From Sporosarcina sp. P33 (GTDB lineage Bacteria; Bacillota; Bacilli; Bacillales_A; Planococcaceae), in contig NZ_CP015027.1 in the NCBI RefSeq assembly GCF_002077155.1, forward strand, positions 62,001 to 126,000: a stretch of 64,000 bases of DNA, in the 5' to 3' direction. The notes beneath the pieces are model-generated. The model had not been told where the DNA came from, searched no databases, and saw only the letters and a program-made list of their open reading frames with translations. The first letter of the stretch is position 1. Each line of letters starts with the position of its first letter. The position numbers and the translations under genes were made by a program. Positions 18,984 to 29,064 of the stretch are shown here, in pieces.

Positions 18984-19988
18984 ATGAGTAATCGGCATAT
19001 CGAGCTGGGTTTGACAGATGAAGATGTGTTGCACATGTATGAGACGATGCTGATTGCACGTCGATTAGATGAAAGAATGTGGTTGCTGAACCGTGCCGGG
19101 AAGATTCCTTTTGTCATTTCCTGTCAGGGACAGGAAGCGGCGCAGGTCGGAGCTGCATTCGCGCTGAATCAGGAGAAAGACTGGATAGCGCCTTACTACC
19201 GGGATATGGGGATTGTATTGCACTTTGGAATGACACCGAAAGAGCTGATGCTGTCCGCGTTTGCAAAAGCGGAAGATCCGAATTCCGGCGGACGGCAGAT
19301 GCCAGGCCACTTCGGTCAGCGCAAGAATCGTATTTTAACAGGATCTTCGCCTGTTACGACCCAATTACCGCACGCTGTCGGCGTAGCGCTTGCCGCTAAA
19401 ATGAATAATGAAGATTTCATTACGTTCGTCACATTGGGGGAAGGTTCATCCAATCAGGGAGATTTTCATGAAGGAATGAACTTTGCTGGCGTGCATAAAT
19501 TGCCTACTATTGTGATGGTCGAAAATAATAAATATGCAATTTCAGTTCCAGTCGAGAAACAGCTTGCCTGTGAAAAAGTATCTGACCGTGCAATAGGCTA
19601 CGGGATGCCTGGTTATACAGTGGATGGAACAGATCCGCTGACAGTCTATGAAGTGGTGAAACAAGCCGCAGACCGCGCGAGAAGCGGTGAAGGACCCACA
19701 CTGGTGGAGGCGGTATGCTACCGCTTGACTGCACACTCTTCGGATGATGATCAGCGTCTGTACCGTGATGCGCAGGAACTTGAGGACGAGAAGAAGCTTG
19801 ATCCTTTATTGACATTCATTCATTATCTGCAAAAAGAGAAAGTCTTGACAGAAGAGAAGCACAATGAGATTGAAGAGCGGGTAAAACAGCTCGTTGATGA
19901 AGCGACAGAATATGCGGAACTGGCTCCTTATGCAAAGCCGGAACATGCACTGCGCTACGTCTATGATGAAAAAGGAGGCGACGCGTAA
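18984..19988 (+). CDS. bkdAA: Branched-chain 2-oxoacid dehydrogenase E1 alpha subunit
   Basis: 334 residues from ATG 18984, chosen over an open upstream stretch because it follows GAGGAGG and gives MSNRHIELGLTDEDVLHMYETM. Thiamine diphosphate-dependent decarboxylation of branched 2-oxoacids together with BkdAB. The ThDP-region segment GEGSSNQGDFHEGMNFA and ENNKYAISVP are seen. The stop and the bkdAB start share TAATG. Confidence 0.95.
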   Translation: MSNRHIELGLTDEDVLHMYETMLIARRLDERMWLLNRAGKIPFVISCQGQEAAQVGAAFALNQEKDWIAPYYRDMGIVLHFGMTPKELMLSAFAKAEDPNSGGRQMPGHFGQRKNRILTGSSPVTTQLPHAVGVALAAKMNNEDFITFVTLGEGSSNQGDFHEGMNFAGVHKLPTIVMVENNKYAISVPVEKQLACEKVSDRAIGYGMPGYTVDGTDPLTVYEVVKQAADRARSGEGPTLVEAVCYRLTAHSSDDDQRLYRDAQELEDEKKLDPLLTFIHYLQKEKVLTEEKHNEIEERVKQLVDEATEYAELAPYAKPEHALRYVYDEKGGDA

Positions 19989-20971
19989 TGGCCGTTCGTT
20001 CATTTATAGATGCCATCAACTTGGCGATGAAAGAAGAAATGGAACGGGATGACCAAGTGTTCGTTTTAGGGGAAGATGTTGGCCGTAAAGGCGGCGTATT
20101 TAAGGCGACAATTGGTCTCTACGATCAGTTTGGCGAGTATCGTTCCCTTGATACACCGCTGGCTGAATCGGCCATAGCCGGTGTGGCAATCGGTGCTGCG
20201 ATGTATGGCATGCGTCCTATTGCAGAAATGCAGTTCGCGGATTTCATTATGCCGGCAGTCAATCAGATCGTCTCGGAAGCCGCAAAAATCCGTTACCGTT
20301 CCAATAACGACTGGTCTTGCCCGATCGTCATCCGCGCTCCATTCGGCGGAGGTGTTCACGGAGCGCTTTATCATTCCCAATCGGTGGAATCTATGTTTGC
20401 TTCCACGCCGGGCTTGAAAATCGTCATCCCGTCTACACCATATGACGCGAAAGGCTTGTTGAAGGCAGCGATACGTGATGAAGATCCTGTATTATTCTTC
20501 GAACATAAACGTGCCTACCGTCTGATTAAAGGCGAGGTTCCTGATGACGATTATGTATTGCCGATCGGCAAAGCGGACGTCAAACGTGAAGGGGAAGATT
20601 TGACGATTATCACGTATGGACTTTGCGTTCATTTCGCTCTGCAGGCTGCGGAGCGTCTGGCGGGAGACGGCATATCGGTTCATCTTCTTGATTTGCGCAC
20701 AGTGTACCCGCTGGATAAAGAAGCCATTATTGAAGCAGCTTCCAAAACAGGCAAGGTATTGTTAGTGACAGAAGACAACCTGGAAGGCAGCATCATGAGT
20801 GAAGTATCTGCCATTATCGCAGAGAATTGTTTATTCGAGTTGGATGCCCCGATTAGACGATTGGCAGGACCTGACGTGCCTGCGATGCCGTATGCCCCTT
20901 CTATGGAAAAGTTCTTTATGATGAATCCTGAAAAGGTCGAAAAGGCAGCAAGGGATTTAGCGGAATTTTAA
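19988..20971 (+). CDS. bkdAB: Branched-chain 2-oxoacid dehydrogenase E1 beta subunit
   Basis: 327 residues, transketolase pyrimidine-binding plus C-terminal domains. FVLGEDVGRKGGVFKAT near residue 24, DTPLAESAIAGVAIGAA near 57, and HGALYHSQSVESMFASTPGLK near 128 are typical of E1 beta. It overlaps bkdAA by one base. Forms the alpha2-beta2 E1 enzyme. Confidence 0.96.
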   Translation: MAVRSFIDAINLAMKEEMERDDQVFVLGEDVGRKGGVFKATIGLYDQFGEYRSLDTPLAESAIAGVAIGAAMYGMRPIAEMQFADFIMPAVNQIVSEAAKIRYRSNNDWSCPIVIRAPFGGGVHGALYHSQSVESMFASTPGLKIVIPSTPYDAKGLLKAAIRDEDPVLFFEHKRAYRLIKGEVPDDDYVLPIGKADVKREGEDLTIITYGLCVHFALQAAERLAGDGISVHLLDLRTVYPLDKEAIIEAASKTGKVLLVTEDNLEGSIMSEVSAIIAENCLFELDAPIRRLAGPDVPAMPYAPSMEKFFMMNPEKVEKAARDLAEF

Positions 20972-20989
20972 CTGAGGAGGCGTATGAAA

Positions 20990-22339
20990 ATGGGCATTGA
21001 AAAAATCACCATGCCGAAATTGGGTGAAAGTGTTACAGAAGGCATCATCGAAAAGTGGCTCGTCGCTGCTGGTGATACAGTGGCTAAATATGATTCACTT
21101 GCTGAAGTAACGACAGATAAAGTAACAGCGGAAATACCATCTTCATTTTCGGGTACGATCACAGAAATCCTGGCAAAAGAAGGCGACACAATTGAAGTGG
21201 GGGAAGCAGTTTGTCTGATCGAAGCAGACGGTACTGCCCCGCAGTCTGTAAACGCATCCGCTTCTGCGCCTGAAGAGCCATCCGAAACAGTATCAGCACC
21301 GGCTGCTGAAGCACCAAAAGCGTCAGAACTAAAACAGTCTGACGCACCTGCATCGCCTGCCGGCAAAGCGGCAGGCAGATATTCGCCCGCTGTGCTGAAA
21401 CTCTCGCAGGAACACGGCATCGACCTGACACAGGTAAGCGGAACGGGACGTGAAGGAAGAATTACCCGAAAAGATATTCAGGCTGTAATCGATAATGGCG
21501 GAGCACAGCAGCAAACGCCGGCGCCGGAAGCTGCAGTTCCTTCCGCCAAGGAAGAGCCGCAGCAGCAGCTGACACCGTCTGAGGCGGACCAGCCGTCGTT
21601 TACACAGCACGTCACGCCGAACATTCAGCTCGAAAACGGCGATATCGAGATTCCGGTAACAAGCGTCCGCCGTGCAATTGCGAAAAACATGGTGCGTTCT
21701 GTGACAGAAGCGCCGCATGCTTGGACGATGGTAGAAGTGGATGTAACGGAACTGGTATTGCTTCGTGAGAGTGTTAAAACCGAATTTAAGGAAAAAGAAG
21801 GATTTAATCTGACATACTTCGCTTTCTTCATCAAGGCTGTCTCACAGGCGTTGAAGGAATTCCCTGCGGTCAATTCTATGTGGGCCGGTGATACAATCGT
21901 CATGAAAAAAGATGTCAATATCTCGATTGCAGTGGCAACAGATGAGGCATTATATGTTCCGGTCATCAAGCAGACGGATGAGAAAACGATTAAAGCCATT
22001 GCCCGCGATATTCATGAGCTTGCAGCAAAAGTGCGTAAAGGCAAGCTGCAGGCAAAAGATATGCAGGGCGGAACATTCACCGTGAACAACACCGGATCAT
22101 TCGGTTCCGTTCAGTCCATGGGGATCATCAATTATCCGCAGGCTGCTATTTTACAAGTGGAGACAATCGTCAAGCGCCCTGTTGTCATGGACAACGGCAT
22201 GGTCGCAGTGCGCGATATCGTCAACCTGTGCCTGTCACTCGATCACCGGGTCCTGGACGGTTTAGTTTGCGGACGTTTCCTCGCCCGCGTGAAAGAATTG
22301 CTGGAAAATATGTCCAAAGATAAAACTTCACTATATTAA
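20990..22339 (+). CDS. bkdB: Branched-chain 2-oxoacid dehydrogenase E2 (dihydrolipoamide acyltransferase)
   Basis: 449 residues from ATG 20990, which is 9 bp from GAGGAGG; the ATG at 20984 is only 3 bp away. One lipoyl domain (EVTTDKVTAEIPS carries the lipoyl Lys), an Ala/Pro/Glu-rich linker, a peripheral subunit-binding domain (YSPAVLKLSQEHGID near 130), a second linker, and a catalytic domain ending with the active-site SLDHRVLDG. Transfers isobutyryl, isovaleryl or 2-methylbutyryl groups to CoA. Confidence 0.95.
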   Translation: MGIEKITMPKLGESVTEGIIEKWLVAAGDTVAKYDSLAEVTTDKVTAEIPSSFSGTITEILAKEGDTIEVGEAVCLIEADGTAPQSVNASASAPEEPSETVSAPAAEAPKASELKQSDAPASPAGKAAGRYSPAVLKLSQEHGIDLTQVSGTGREGRITRKDIQAVIDNGGAQQQTPAPEAAVPSAKEEPQQQLTPSEADQPSFTQHVTPNIQLENGDIEIPVTSVRRAIAKNMVRSVTEAPHAWTMVEVDVTELVLLRESVKTEFKEKEGFNLTYFAFFIKAVSQALKEFPAVNSMWAGDTIVMKKDVNISIAVATDEALYVPVIKQTDEKTIKAIARDIHELAAKVRKGKLQAKDMQGGTFTVNNTGSFGSVQSMGIINYPQAAILQVETIVKRPVVMDNGMVAVRDIVNLCLSLDHRVLDGLVCGRFLARVKELLENMSKDKTSLY

Positions 22340-22346
22340 TAGCCAG

Positions 22347-22377
22347 CAACCTCCAAAGAAGCTTTGGGGGTTGTTTT
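22347..22377 (+). terminator. Terminator after bkdB
   Basis: CAACCTCCAAAG-AAG-CTTTGGGGGTTG followed by TTTT, 8 bp after the bkdB stop. It closes the bcd-lpdV-bkdAA-bkdAB-bkdB unit. Confidence 0.85.
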
Positions 22378-22449
22378 GTATATATCGGTACGTGCAGTTT
22401 ACAGATGAATGCACGTAATATTTTCACTAATGAAAAACAGGTCCCTTTT

Positions 22450-22479
22450 TTGTATTGTTATGAAAAATTAGACCATAAT
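22450..22479 (+). promoter_or_regulatory. Candidate promoter upstream of mutA
   Basis: TTGTAT, 18 bp, CATAAT in the 222 bp gap before mutA. Moderate match only. No FadR- or CcpA-type operator was recognised nearby. Confidence 0.3.
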
Positions 22480-22561
22480 TCGGTTTTTCCTCTTCCATCA
22501 TTTCGCAGTCTACGGTACACTTGAACTATTAATGGTTTAAAAAAGGGGAAGGAGCACCATT

Positions 22562-24235
22562 ATGCCTATACATAAAATGAAAACATTCAAGTTTACAGCC
22601 CCGAGCTTTACCGAATGGAAAGAAGCGGCTGTAACCACTTTAAAGGGAAAACCTTTTGAGTCGTTAAACACGAAAACACCTGAAGGGATTGAACTGAAAC
22701 CTCTTTACACAAAAGAGGATACAGATCAGCTTGAAATTTCACGTGTGACGAAGCCGGCTTTTGGCTGGACAATTGCGCAGCCGGTGAGTGCAGCTAATGG
22801 GGAGCAGTATGTGCAGCAAATGAAAGAATCACTGGATAGAGGCAATCAGGCAATTGCATACAATGGTTTGAAGCCGCTCGTCTGGGCGGAACAAGATCTG
22901 AAGCAAGTCGCTGAGCTTATGACGCAGTATCCAATTTTATTTACAGAAGTGCAAAGTAATGATCCGATTTTGCGCGCATTCACATATGTTGAGGAATCAA
23001 AGCGTGCAGAAGTTCAAGGAATCTGTATCAGTGAAGTCCCTGTACTGCCTGAAGGATTTGACGGTGTGCGTGCTAAAGGCGCCGATTTATGGACAGCGCA
23101 TCATGAAGGAGCGGATGCAGTGACGGAGCTCGCGTTATCACTTGCAATTGCTGCTGAACGTGCGGAAGAAGCCGCTTCATTTGAAGAATTTACGAAGAGC
23201 TTTTATGTGCGCTTTGCATCTGACACTCATTTCTTCATGGAAATCGCGAAGTTCCGTGCGTTCCGTGTACTTTGGAAGCTGTTTAATGAAGCATACGGTG
23301 TGGATCACCCGCAACAGGTGCCATTGCTCGGCATCACGTCACTGCGTTCATATTCTAAACTGGATCCATATGTCAACTTATTGCGCGGCGGCAACTCGGC
23401 ATTCGCAGCGGTGCTTGGCGGCGCGGACTGGCTGACTGTATTGCCTCACGACGTGCTGACTGGCACATCGCAGAGTTCGAACAGATATGCGCGAAATATC
23501 CAGCTAATTCTGAAAGAAGAGACGCATATTGACCAGGTGCTTGATCCGGCTGGCGGCTCGTATTTCATCGAATCATTGACATCAGAGTTAATTCGCAAAG
23601 CATGGAAGAAATTCCTTGAAATTGAAGAAATGGGCGGCAGCCAAGCATTCTTGCAATCTGGGGAATTGAGTAAGCTCTATGCTCAGCGTCAGAAAGAATT
23701 GGCCACAGGCAAGAAGACGTTAATCGGTACGAATGTGTATGCTGAATTGACAGATTTGAGCTTCGAAGACGCGGCAACAGTTTCAGTATCGAAACGTCTG
23801 GCAGAACCTTTTGAAAATCTTCGTTCAAAGCAGCAGGGCGAATTACCGAAAACGGTATTGCTCAACTTTGGTGCGCTGAAAGATTATAAACCGCGTGCAG
23901 ATTTTGTCAGCGGATTTCTTGCAGTTGGCGGCATCGAAGCCGTCTGGAGCCCATCGTTCGAGTCAAACGATCAAGCGCTCGATTGGATCAAAGAACAGCA
24001 GCCTGATTATGCAGTAATCTGTGCGTCCTCAGCAGATGCAGAAGAAGCGGTGACGAACTTCCTGGCATCGTATAAAGGGAATTGCGTCATTGATGCAGCA
24101 GGAAAATACGCGCAGGAAACAGCAGATCACTGGCAGGCAAATGGATTGAATGGTTTCATTTTCGCCGGTCAGGATAAAATTGAGAAGCTGAATGATATTA
24201 TTTCTAATACAAAAGGGGGCCGTTCCGTTGAGTAA
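22562..24235 (+). CDS. mutA: Methylmalonyl-CoA mutase small subunit
   Basis: 557 residues. MutA pairs with MutB to convert (R)-methylmalonyl-CoA to succinyl-CoA; this subunit has the TIM-barrel fold but a degenerate cobalamin domain. Seen: [14 protein letters not shown] near residue 50, [18 protein letters not shown] near 325, and a C-terminal B12-like domain without DxHxxG. Its end overlaps the start of mutB. RBS AAGGAG. Confidence 0.92.
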   Translation: MPIHKMKTFKFTAPSFTEWKEAAVTTLKGKPFESLNTKTPEGIELKPLYTKEDTDQLEISRVTKPAFGWTIAQPVSAANGEQYVQQMKESLDRGNQAIAYNGLKPLVWAEQDLKQVAELMTQYPILFTEVQSNDPILRAFTYVEESKRAEVQGICISEVPVLPEGFDGVRAKGADLWTAHHEGADAVTELALSLAIAAERAEEAASFEEFTKSFYVRFASDTHFFMEIAKFRAFRVLWKLFNEAYGVDHPQQVPLLGITSLRSYSKLDPYVNLLRGGNSAFAAVLGGADWLTVLPHDVLTGTSQSSNRYARNIQLILKEETHIDQVLDPAGGSYFIESLTSELIRKAWKKFLEIEEMGGSQAFLQSGELSKLYAQRQKELATGKKTLIGTNVYAELTDLSFEDAATVSVSKRLAEPFENLRSKQQGELPKTVLLNFGALKDYKPRADFVSGFLAVGGIEAVWSPSFESNDQALDWIKEQQPDYAVICASSADAEEAVTNFLASYKGNCVIDAAGKYAQETADHWQANGLNGFIFAGQDKIEKLNDIISNTKGGRSVE

Positions 24236-26384
24236 ACCTGATTTTCGCAAAGTGAATATAGAGCAGTCACTCAATGAACTCTCACAGCAGGCAGCAGCAA
24301 AAGAGAACTTCGTGACGAATGAAGGAATCGATGTAGCGCCCGTCTATACAGCAAAAGATATCGAACATACTGAACACCTGAAAGACTTCCCGGGAATTGC
24401 GCCAAATACGCGCGGACCGTATCCGACAATGTACGTGGCACGCCCATGGACAGTCCGTCAATACGCAGGTTTCTCCACTGCTGAAGAAAGTAATGCGTTC
24501 TACCGCCGGAACCTTGCGATGGGACAAAAAGGACTTTCCGTAGCATTCGACCTCGCTACGCACCGCGGGTATGACTCCGATCATCCGCGTGTAACCGGCG
24601 ACGTAGGGAAAGCCGGAGTTGCGATTGACTCGATTGAAGATATGAAGATTTTATTCGACGGTATTCCGCTTGATCAAATGTCAGTGTCGATGACAATGAA
24701 CGGTGCTGTATTGCCGATCATGGCGTTTTATATTGTAGCGGCAGAAGAGCAGGGGGTACCTACAGAAAAATTGTCGGGTACGATCCAGAATGATATTTTG
24801 AAAGAATATATGGTTCGGAACACGTATATATTCCCGCCGGCTATGTCGATGCGAATTATTGCGGATATCTTCTCATATACATCGCAAAACATGCCGAAAT
24901 TTAACTCGATCTCCATTTCGGGCTATCACATGCAAGAAGCGGGAGCGACAGCAGATATCGAGCTGGCATATACGCTGGCAGACGGACTGGAATATGTTCG
25001 GACAGGCTTGAAGGCGGGCATTGATATTGATTCATTTGCCCCGCGCTTGTCATTCTTCTGGGCAATCGGCATGAACTACTATATGGAAGTGGCGAAAATG
25101 AGAGCAGCACGGAAGATTTGGGCGCAGATGATGCAGTCATTTGATCCGAAAAATCCGAAGACACTCGCATTGCGCACACACTCTCAAACGTCTGGATGGA
25201 GTTTGACAGAACAGGACCCGTTCAACAACGTGACACGTACACTAGTGGAAGCGAATGCCTCCGCAATGGGCCATACTCAGTCGTTGCACACGAATGCACT
25301 TGATGAAGCAATTGCGTTGCCGACAGACTTCTCTGCACGTATTGCGCGTAATACGCAGTTGTTCCTGCAGGAAGAGACGATGATGACGAAAGTAATTGAT
25401 CCTTGGGGCGGTTCCTACTATGTGGAAAAATTAACAGAAGAGTTAATAGAAAAAGCATGGGAACTTATCGGGGAAATCGAATCTCTTGGCGGTATGGCTG
25501 CAGCAATTGAGACAGGCTTGCCGAAGATGAAAATCGAGGAAGCTGCGGCGAAGCGTCAGGCGAAAATTGATTCACGCGCCGAGACAATTGTTGGCGTGAA
25601 TAAATATCGCCTGGATACGGAAGATGCGATTGATATTTTGGATATCGACAATACGCTGGTGCGCCAAAAGCAAATTGACCGCATTCATGACATGAAAGAC
25701 AAGCGTGATGAGGCCGTGGTACAGGCAACGCTTGCTGCGATTAAAGAATCTGCGAAGAGCGGCGAAGGTAATCTGTTGGCGCTTGCAGTTGACGCTGCAA
25801 GAGCGCGCGCGACAATTGGTGAAATTTCGGATGCGATTGAATCTGTATCCGGCAGACATAAGGCGGTGATCCGTTCGGTGAGTGGTGTATACAGCTCAAA
25901 CTTCTCAAATGAAGAGGAAATTCAGGAAGTAAAAGATATGACAGACGAGTTTCTTGAAAATGAAGGTCGCCGTCCCCGTATTTTAATTGCCAAAATGGGG
26001 CAGGACGGACATGACCGCGGAGCAAAAGTAATCGCTTCTTCATTCGCTGATCTTGGCTTTGACGTTGATATCGGACCTTTATTCCAGACTCCAGAAGAAA
26101 CTGCTTTGCAGGCGGCAGAAAATGATGTGCATGTCATTGGAGTCAGTTCACTTGCAGCAGGACACAAGACGCTGGTTCCGACATTGCGTGAAGAGCTGAA
26201 GAAAATCGGCCGTGAAGATATTCTTGTGGTGGTGGGCGGAGTAATTCCTGCCCAGGATTATGAGTTCTTGCGTACGAACGGTGCAGCAGCAATCTTTGGC
26301 CCGGGTACAGTCATTCCGGTGGCGGCTCAAAAAGTCATCGAGGAGATTTACCGACAGCTGGGCTACGAGGAAGTGACGGATTGA
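24228..26384 (+). CDS. mutB: Methylmalonyl-CoA mutase large (catalytic) subunit
   Basis: 718 residues using the TTG at 24228, preceded by AAGGGGG; the longer upstream reading frame lies inside mutA. Adenosylcobalamin enzyme. TIM barrel with [18 protein letters not shown] near 76, and a C-terminal cobalamin-binding domain with [12 protein letters not shown] (the DxHxxG His ligand) near 600, SLAAGHKT and GGVIP. Overlaps mutA by 8 bases; its stop overlaps the meaB start. Confidence 0.95.
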   Translation: MSKPDFRKVNIEQSLNELSQQAAAKENFVTNEGIDVAPVYTAKDIEHTEHLKDFPGIAPNTRGPYPTMYVARPWTVRQYAGFSTAEESNAFYRRNLAMGQKGLSVAFDLATHRGYDSDHPRVTGDVGKAGVAIDSIEDMKILFDGIPLDQMSVSMTMNGAVLPIMAFYIVAAEEQGVPTEKLSGTIQNDILKEYMVRNTYIFPPAMSMRIIADIFSYTSQNMPKFNSISISGYHMQEAGATADIELAYTLADGLEYVRTGLKAGIDIDSFAPRLSFFWAIGMNYYMEVAKMRAARKIWAQMMQSFDPKNPKTLALRTHSQTSGWSLTEQDPFNNVTRTLVEANASAMGHTQSLHTNALDEAIALPTDFSARIARNTQLFLQEETMMTKVIDPWGGSYYVEKLTEELIEKAWELIGEIESLGGMAAAIETGLPKMKIEEAAAKRQAKIDSRAETIVGVNKYRLDTEDAIDILDIDNTLVRQKQIDRIHDMKDKRDEAVVQATLAAIKESAKSGEGNLLALAVDAARARATIGEISDAIESVSGRHKAVIRSVSGVYSSNFSNEEEIQEVKDMTDEFLENEGRRPRILIAKMGQDGHDRGAKVIASSFADLGFDVDIGPLFQTPEETALQAAENDVHVIGVSSLAAGHKTLVPTLREELKKIGREDILVVVGGVIPAQDYEFLRTNGAAAIFGPGTVIPVAAQKVIEEIYRQLGYEEVTD

Positions 26385-27466
26385 CGGATAAACAAAACGA
26401 ACGAGATGAATCAGCAATGCATGTGATGCGCGGAATAGAATCCACACATGATGGGTTTGTTGCCTCTTCCCGTAAACGCTTTGTTAAAAAAGATCCATCT
26501 CATAAAAACCTGGATATATTGCAGAAAGAAATAGAGAGCGGTTCACGCCTTCATTTAGCAAGAGGAATTACGCTGCTTGAAAGTACTAAGCCAAGTGATA
26601 AGAGAGTGGGGCAGGAAGTGCTGACCAGCCTTCTTCCGAAGACAGGAAACTGCATTCGAATTGGTATCACAGGTGTGCCCGGTGCCGGGAAGAGTACATT
26701 CATTGAAGCATTCGGCCTGATGCTTGCGGATATGGGACATAAAGTGGCGGTTCTTGCCATTGACCCGAGCTCGACATTAACAGGCGGAAGTATTTTAGGC
26801 GATAAAACCCGTATGGAGGAGCTGGCGCGGCATAAGAACGCGTTTATCCGCCCATCTCCGTCAGCGGGAACACTTGGCGGGGTTCATAAGAAGACACGGG
26901 AAACGATGCTGCTTTGCGAAGCGGCGGGCTATGATGTAATTTTGATTGAAACAGTCGGTGTTGGACAAGGTGAAACAATTGTGCGCGGAATGGTCGATTA
27001 TTTCATGCTGCTCGTGCTGACTGGTGCCGGCGACGAACTGCAAGGTATGAAAAAAGGAATCATGGAGCTGACTGACGGGATTGTTGTGCATAAAAATGAC
27101 GGCGCCAACAAGCCGCTTGTGAAAAAGACGGTTCGGGAGTATACGCGGATCCTGCATATGCTGCAGCCTGCTTCACCTGACTGGACATCGACCGCGCAGC
27201 CCGTTTCTTCTATAGAACATACGGGACTTGCAGAAGTATGGGAGACCGTGCTGAAGTTTGAGCAGAAAATGAAAGAACTTAACCATTGGGATACGAGACG
27301 TCAGCATCAGACAAGGGACTGGTTCCATTCGATGATCCGCGACCATCTGATTGATTCGTTTTTCTCGGAGCAGGGACGGAAAACAGAGGTAAAAGCGCTT
27401 GAAGAAGAGCTGCTTGAAGGAAATTTGACCGTAACTGGTGCAATTGACCGATTGTTTTCTTCTTGA
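26381..27466 (+). CDS. meaB: MeaB/ArgK-type GTPase, methylmalonyl-CoA mutase chaperone
   Basis: 361 residues from the TTG at 26381, overlapping the mutB stop, with GAGGAAG upstream; a later ATG at 26417 is possible. G3E-type GTPase: Walker [10 protein letters not shown] near residue 102, [19 protein letters not shown], and ETVGVGQGE near 190. MeaB protects and reloads cobalamin in methylmalonyl-CoA mutase. Direct coupling to mutAB supports this over the old ArgK transport-kinase label. Confidence 0.94.
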   Translation: MTDKQNERDESAMHVMRGIESTHDGFVASSRKRFVKKDPSHKNLDILQKEIESGSRLHLARGITLLESTKPSDKRVGQEVLTSLLPKTGNCIRIGITGVPGAGKSTFIEAFGLMLADMGHKVAVLAIDPSSTLTGGSILGDKTRMEELARHKNAFIRPSPSAGTLGGVHKKTRETMLLCEAAGYDVILIETVGVGQGETIVRGMVDYFMLLVLTGAGDELQGMKKGIMELTDGIVVHKNDGANKPLVKKTVREYTRILHMLQPASPDWTSTAQPVSSIEHTGLAEVWETVLKFEQKMKELNHWDTRRQHQTRDWFHSMIRDHLIDSFFSEQGRKTEVKALEEELLEGNLTVTGAIDRLFSS

Positions 27467-27582
27467 TTCCTGTCCAAATATGCTATGATTGAAGAGGATG
27501 GCCCGCATACTGTCAGTGAGCGCACTGCATCCATTGAAGCGGCTGTCACAATTATACGCAATTAGAGAGGAGATACTGTAAA

Positions 27583-28023
27583 ATGACAATGAACTTTGAT
27601 TTTTACATGAACGATATGACGAACCAGGCGAGAGCAGAAATGGAAGCCAGCGGTTATGAACAACTAAAGACACCTGAGGATGTAGAGGCGGCATTCAAAC
27701 GCCCGGGCACGACATTGGTAATGGTGAACTCTGTTTGTGGATGTGCAGGAGGAATCGCACGTCCGGCAGCTGCCCACGCGGTGCACTACGACAAGCGTCC
27801 TGACCACTTGGTGACAGTGTTCGCCGGTCAAGATAAAGAAGCTACAGCACAGGCGCGCATGCACTTTGGAGAAGACCACATCCCGTCCTCCCCATCATTC
27901 GCACTGCTGAAAGACGGCAAGCTGATCGGCGAAGTGGGACGTTATGAAATCGAAGGCCACGACCCGATGTCTGTAGTAGTGAACCTTCAGGAACAATTTG
28001 AAGAACACTGCGAAGAACTATAA
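27583..28023 (+). CDS. brxB: Bacilliredoxin BrxB (YqiW/YphP family)
   Basis: 146 residues. CGC active-site motif in [18 protein letters not shown] near residue 50, and [20 protein letters not shown] near 70. In B. subtilis BrxB removes bacillithiol from S-bacillithiolated proteins. ATG 27583 follows GAGAGGAG; ATG 27589 is an alternative. The three 122 bp repeats start right after its stop. Confidence 0.93.
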   Translation: MTMNFDFYMNDMTNQARAEMEASGYEQLKTPEDVEAAFKRPGTTLVMVNSVCGCAGGIARPAAAHAVHYDKRPDHLVTVFAGQDKEATAQARMHFGEDHIPSSPSFALLKDGKLIGEVGRYEIEGHDPMSVVVNLQEQFEEHCEEL

Positions 28024-28028
28024 AAAAA

Positions 28029-28394
28029 GCGGAATGCGCCGTTCAGCCACGACAGACGCTGGAGGGCCTGAAGCGAAAAACGGTTTTTGCCTTTTGACTC
28101 AGGACCGAAGCGATCCGAGAGGCTGGCGCATGCAGCTGGATGAAACAAAAGCGGAATGCGCCGTTCAGCCACGACAGACGCTGGAGGGCCTGAAGCGAAA
28201 GGCGGTTTTTGCCTTTTGACTCAGGACCGAAGCGATCCGAGAGGCTGGCGCATGCAGCTGGATGAAACAAAAGCGGAATGCGCCGTTCAGCCACGACAGA
28301 CGCTGGAGGGCCTGAAGCGAAAGGCGGTTTTTGCCTTTTGACTCAGGACCGAAGCGATCCGAGAGGCTGGCGCATGCAGCTGGATGAAACAAAA
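28029..28394. repeat. Three tandem copies of a 122 bp intergenic element
   Basis: Copies at 28029-28150, 28151-28272 and 28273-28394, each starting GCGGAATGCGCC and ending GCTGGATGAAACAAAA or close to it. Copies 2 and 3 are identical apart from the final few bases. Copy 1 differs at two positions in its middle (AAAACGG against AAGGCGG). The ends are partly inverted (AATGCGCC against GGCGCATG), so each copy can fold on itself. It resembles the dispersed palindromic elements of Bacillales genomes. Short open frames across it repeat with the unit and are not genes. Confidence 0.9.
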
Positions 28395-28396
28395 AA

Positions 28397-28426
28397 ACAG
28401 TTCGCATGTAAAAACATGCGAACTGT
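28397..28426 (-). terminator. Terminator of prli42
   Basis: Perfect 13 bp stem ACAGTTCGCATGT / ACATGCGAACTGT with a 4-base loop. On the minus strand it is followed by seven T. It ends transcription 8 bp beyond the prli42 stop. Confidence 0.9.
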
Positions 28427-28433
28427 CAGTAAG

Positions 28434-28529
28434 TTAAAAGAACATGCTGAGACCCATGAACATTGTCGATGCAATCATTGCGATGATCATCAGGTAAACA
28501 ACTGTTTTCTGAATTTTTTTATTACTCAT
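28434..28529 (-). CDS. prli42: Prli42-type stressosome-associated miniprotein
   Basis: 31-residue membrane peptide beginning MSNKKIQKTVVYLMI and ending STMFMGLSMFF: a lysine-rich N-terminus and one transmembrane helix. This matches the Prli42 family, conserved in Firmicutes and described in Listeria as the membrane anchor that relays stress to the stressosome protein RsbR. It has a good RBS (AAGGAG, 8 bp before ATG), its own promoter and a perfect terminator. The stressosome link in this organism is inference. Confidence 0.82.
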   Translation of the reverse strand: MSNKKIQKTVVYLMIIAMIASTMFMGLSMFF

Positions 28530-28568
28530 GCAACATAACTCCTTACTCGTTGGAATAGGTTTGATTCT

Positions 28569-28596
28569 ATTTTAACAGAATTAAGGATTTTCACAA
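28569..28596 (-). promoter_or_regulatory. Probable sigma-A promoter for prli42
   Basis: On the minus strand TTGTGA, 16 bp, TAAAAT, about 40 bp before the prli42 start codon. Confidence 0.5.
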
Positions 28597-28653
28597 CTGG
28601 AATGGCTGTTCTATGAAACGGACAAGAGAAAAGTAGTAAAAGGGGAATGTCAT

Positions 28654-29061
28654 ATGAACAATGTAGATCATATCGGGATCGCTGTGAAGAGTATTGAAAC
28701 TTCATTACCATATTACATAGATACACTCGGATTTACTGTGAAAGCGGTTGAAGAAGTGGCGAGCCAGGGTGTGAAAGTGGCTTTCATTGATGCACATAAT
28801 GTGAAGATTGAGTTGCTTGAGCCAATGACTGAAACGAGTCCTATTGCAAAGTTTATTGAAAAACGCGGCGAAGGGGTGCACCACATCGCATTCGGCGTAT
28901 CAGATATCCGTTCAAGAATGAAGGAATTGGAAGAAAAGGGTGTCCAACTGCTTTCTGACGAACCAAAACCGGGTGCTGGCGGAGCAGAAGTGGCTTTTCT
29001 GCATCCTAAATCATCCTACGGCGTGCTATATGAATTATGTGAAAAGACTAAGGGGGAATAA
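28654..29061 (+). CDS. mce: Methylmalonyl-CoA epimerase
   Basis: 135 residues, vicinal oxygen chelate fold. DHIGIAVKSIE at the N-terminus (metal His), GEGVHHIAFGVSDI near residue 74 and VLYELCEK at the end (metal Glu). Interconverts (S)- and (R)-methylmalonyl-CoA, linking propionyl-CoA carboxylation to the mutase. RBS AAAGGGG. It lies 3 bp before the carboxyltransferase gene. Confidence 0.93.
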   Translation: MNNVDHIGIAVKSIETSLPYYIDTLGFTVKAVEEVASQGVKVAFIDAHNVKIELLEPMTETSPIAKFIEKRGEGVHHIAFGVSDIRSRMKELEEKGVQLLSDEPKPGAGGAEVAFLHPKSSYGVLYELCEKTKGE

Positions 29062-29064
29062 TAG

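Noticed and set aside
28043-28538. Several 60-86 codon frames across the 122 bp repeats
   Set aside because: They repeat with the unit period and run through the prli42 terminator; no RBS or family.
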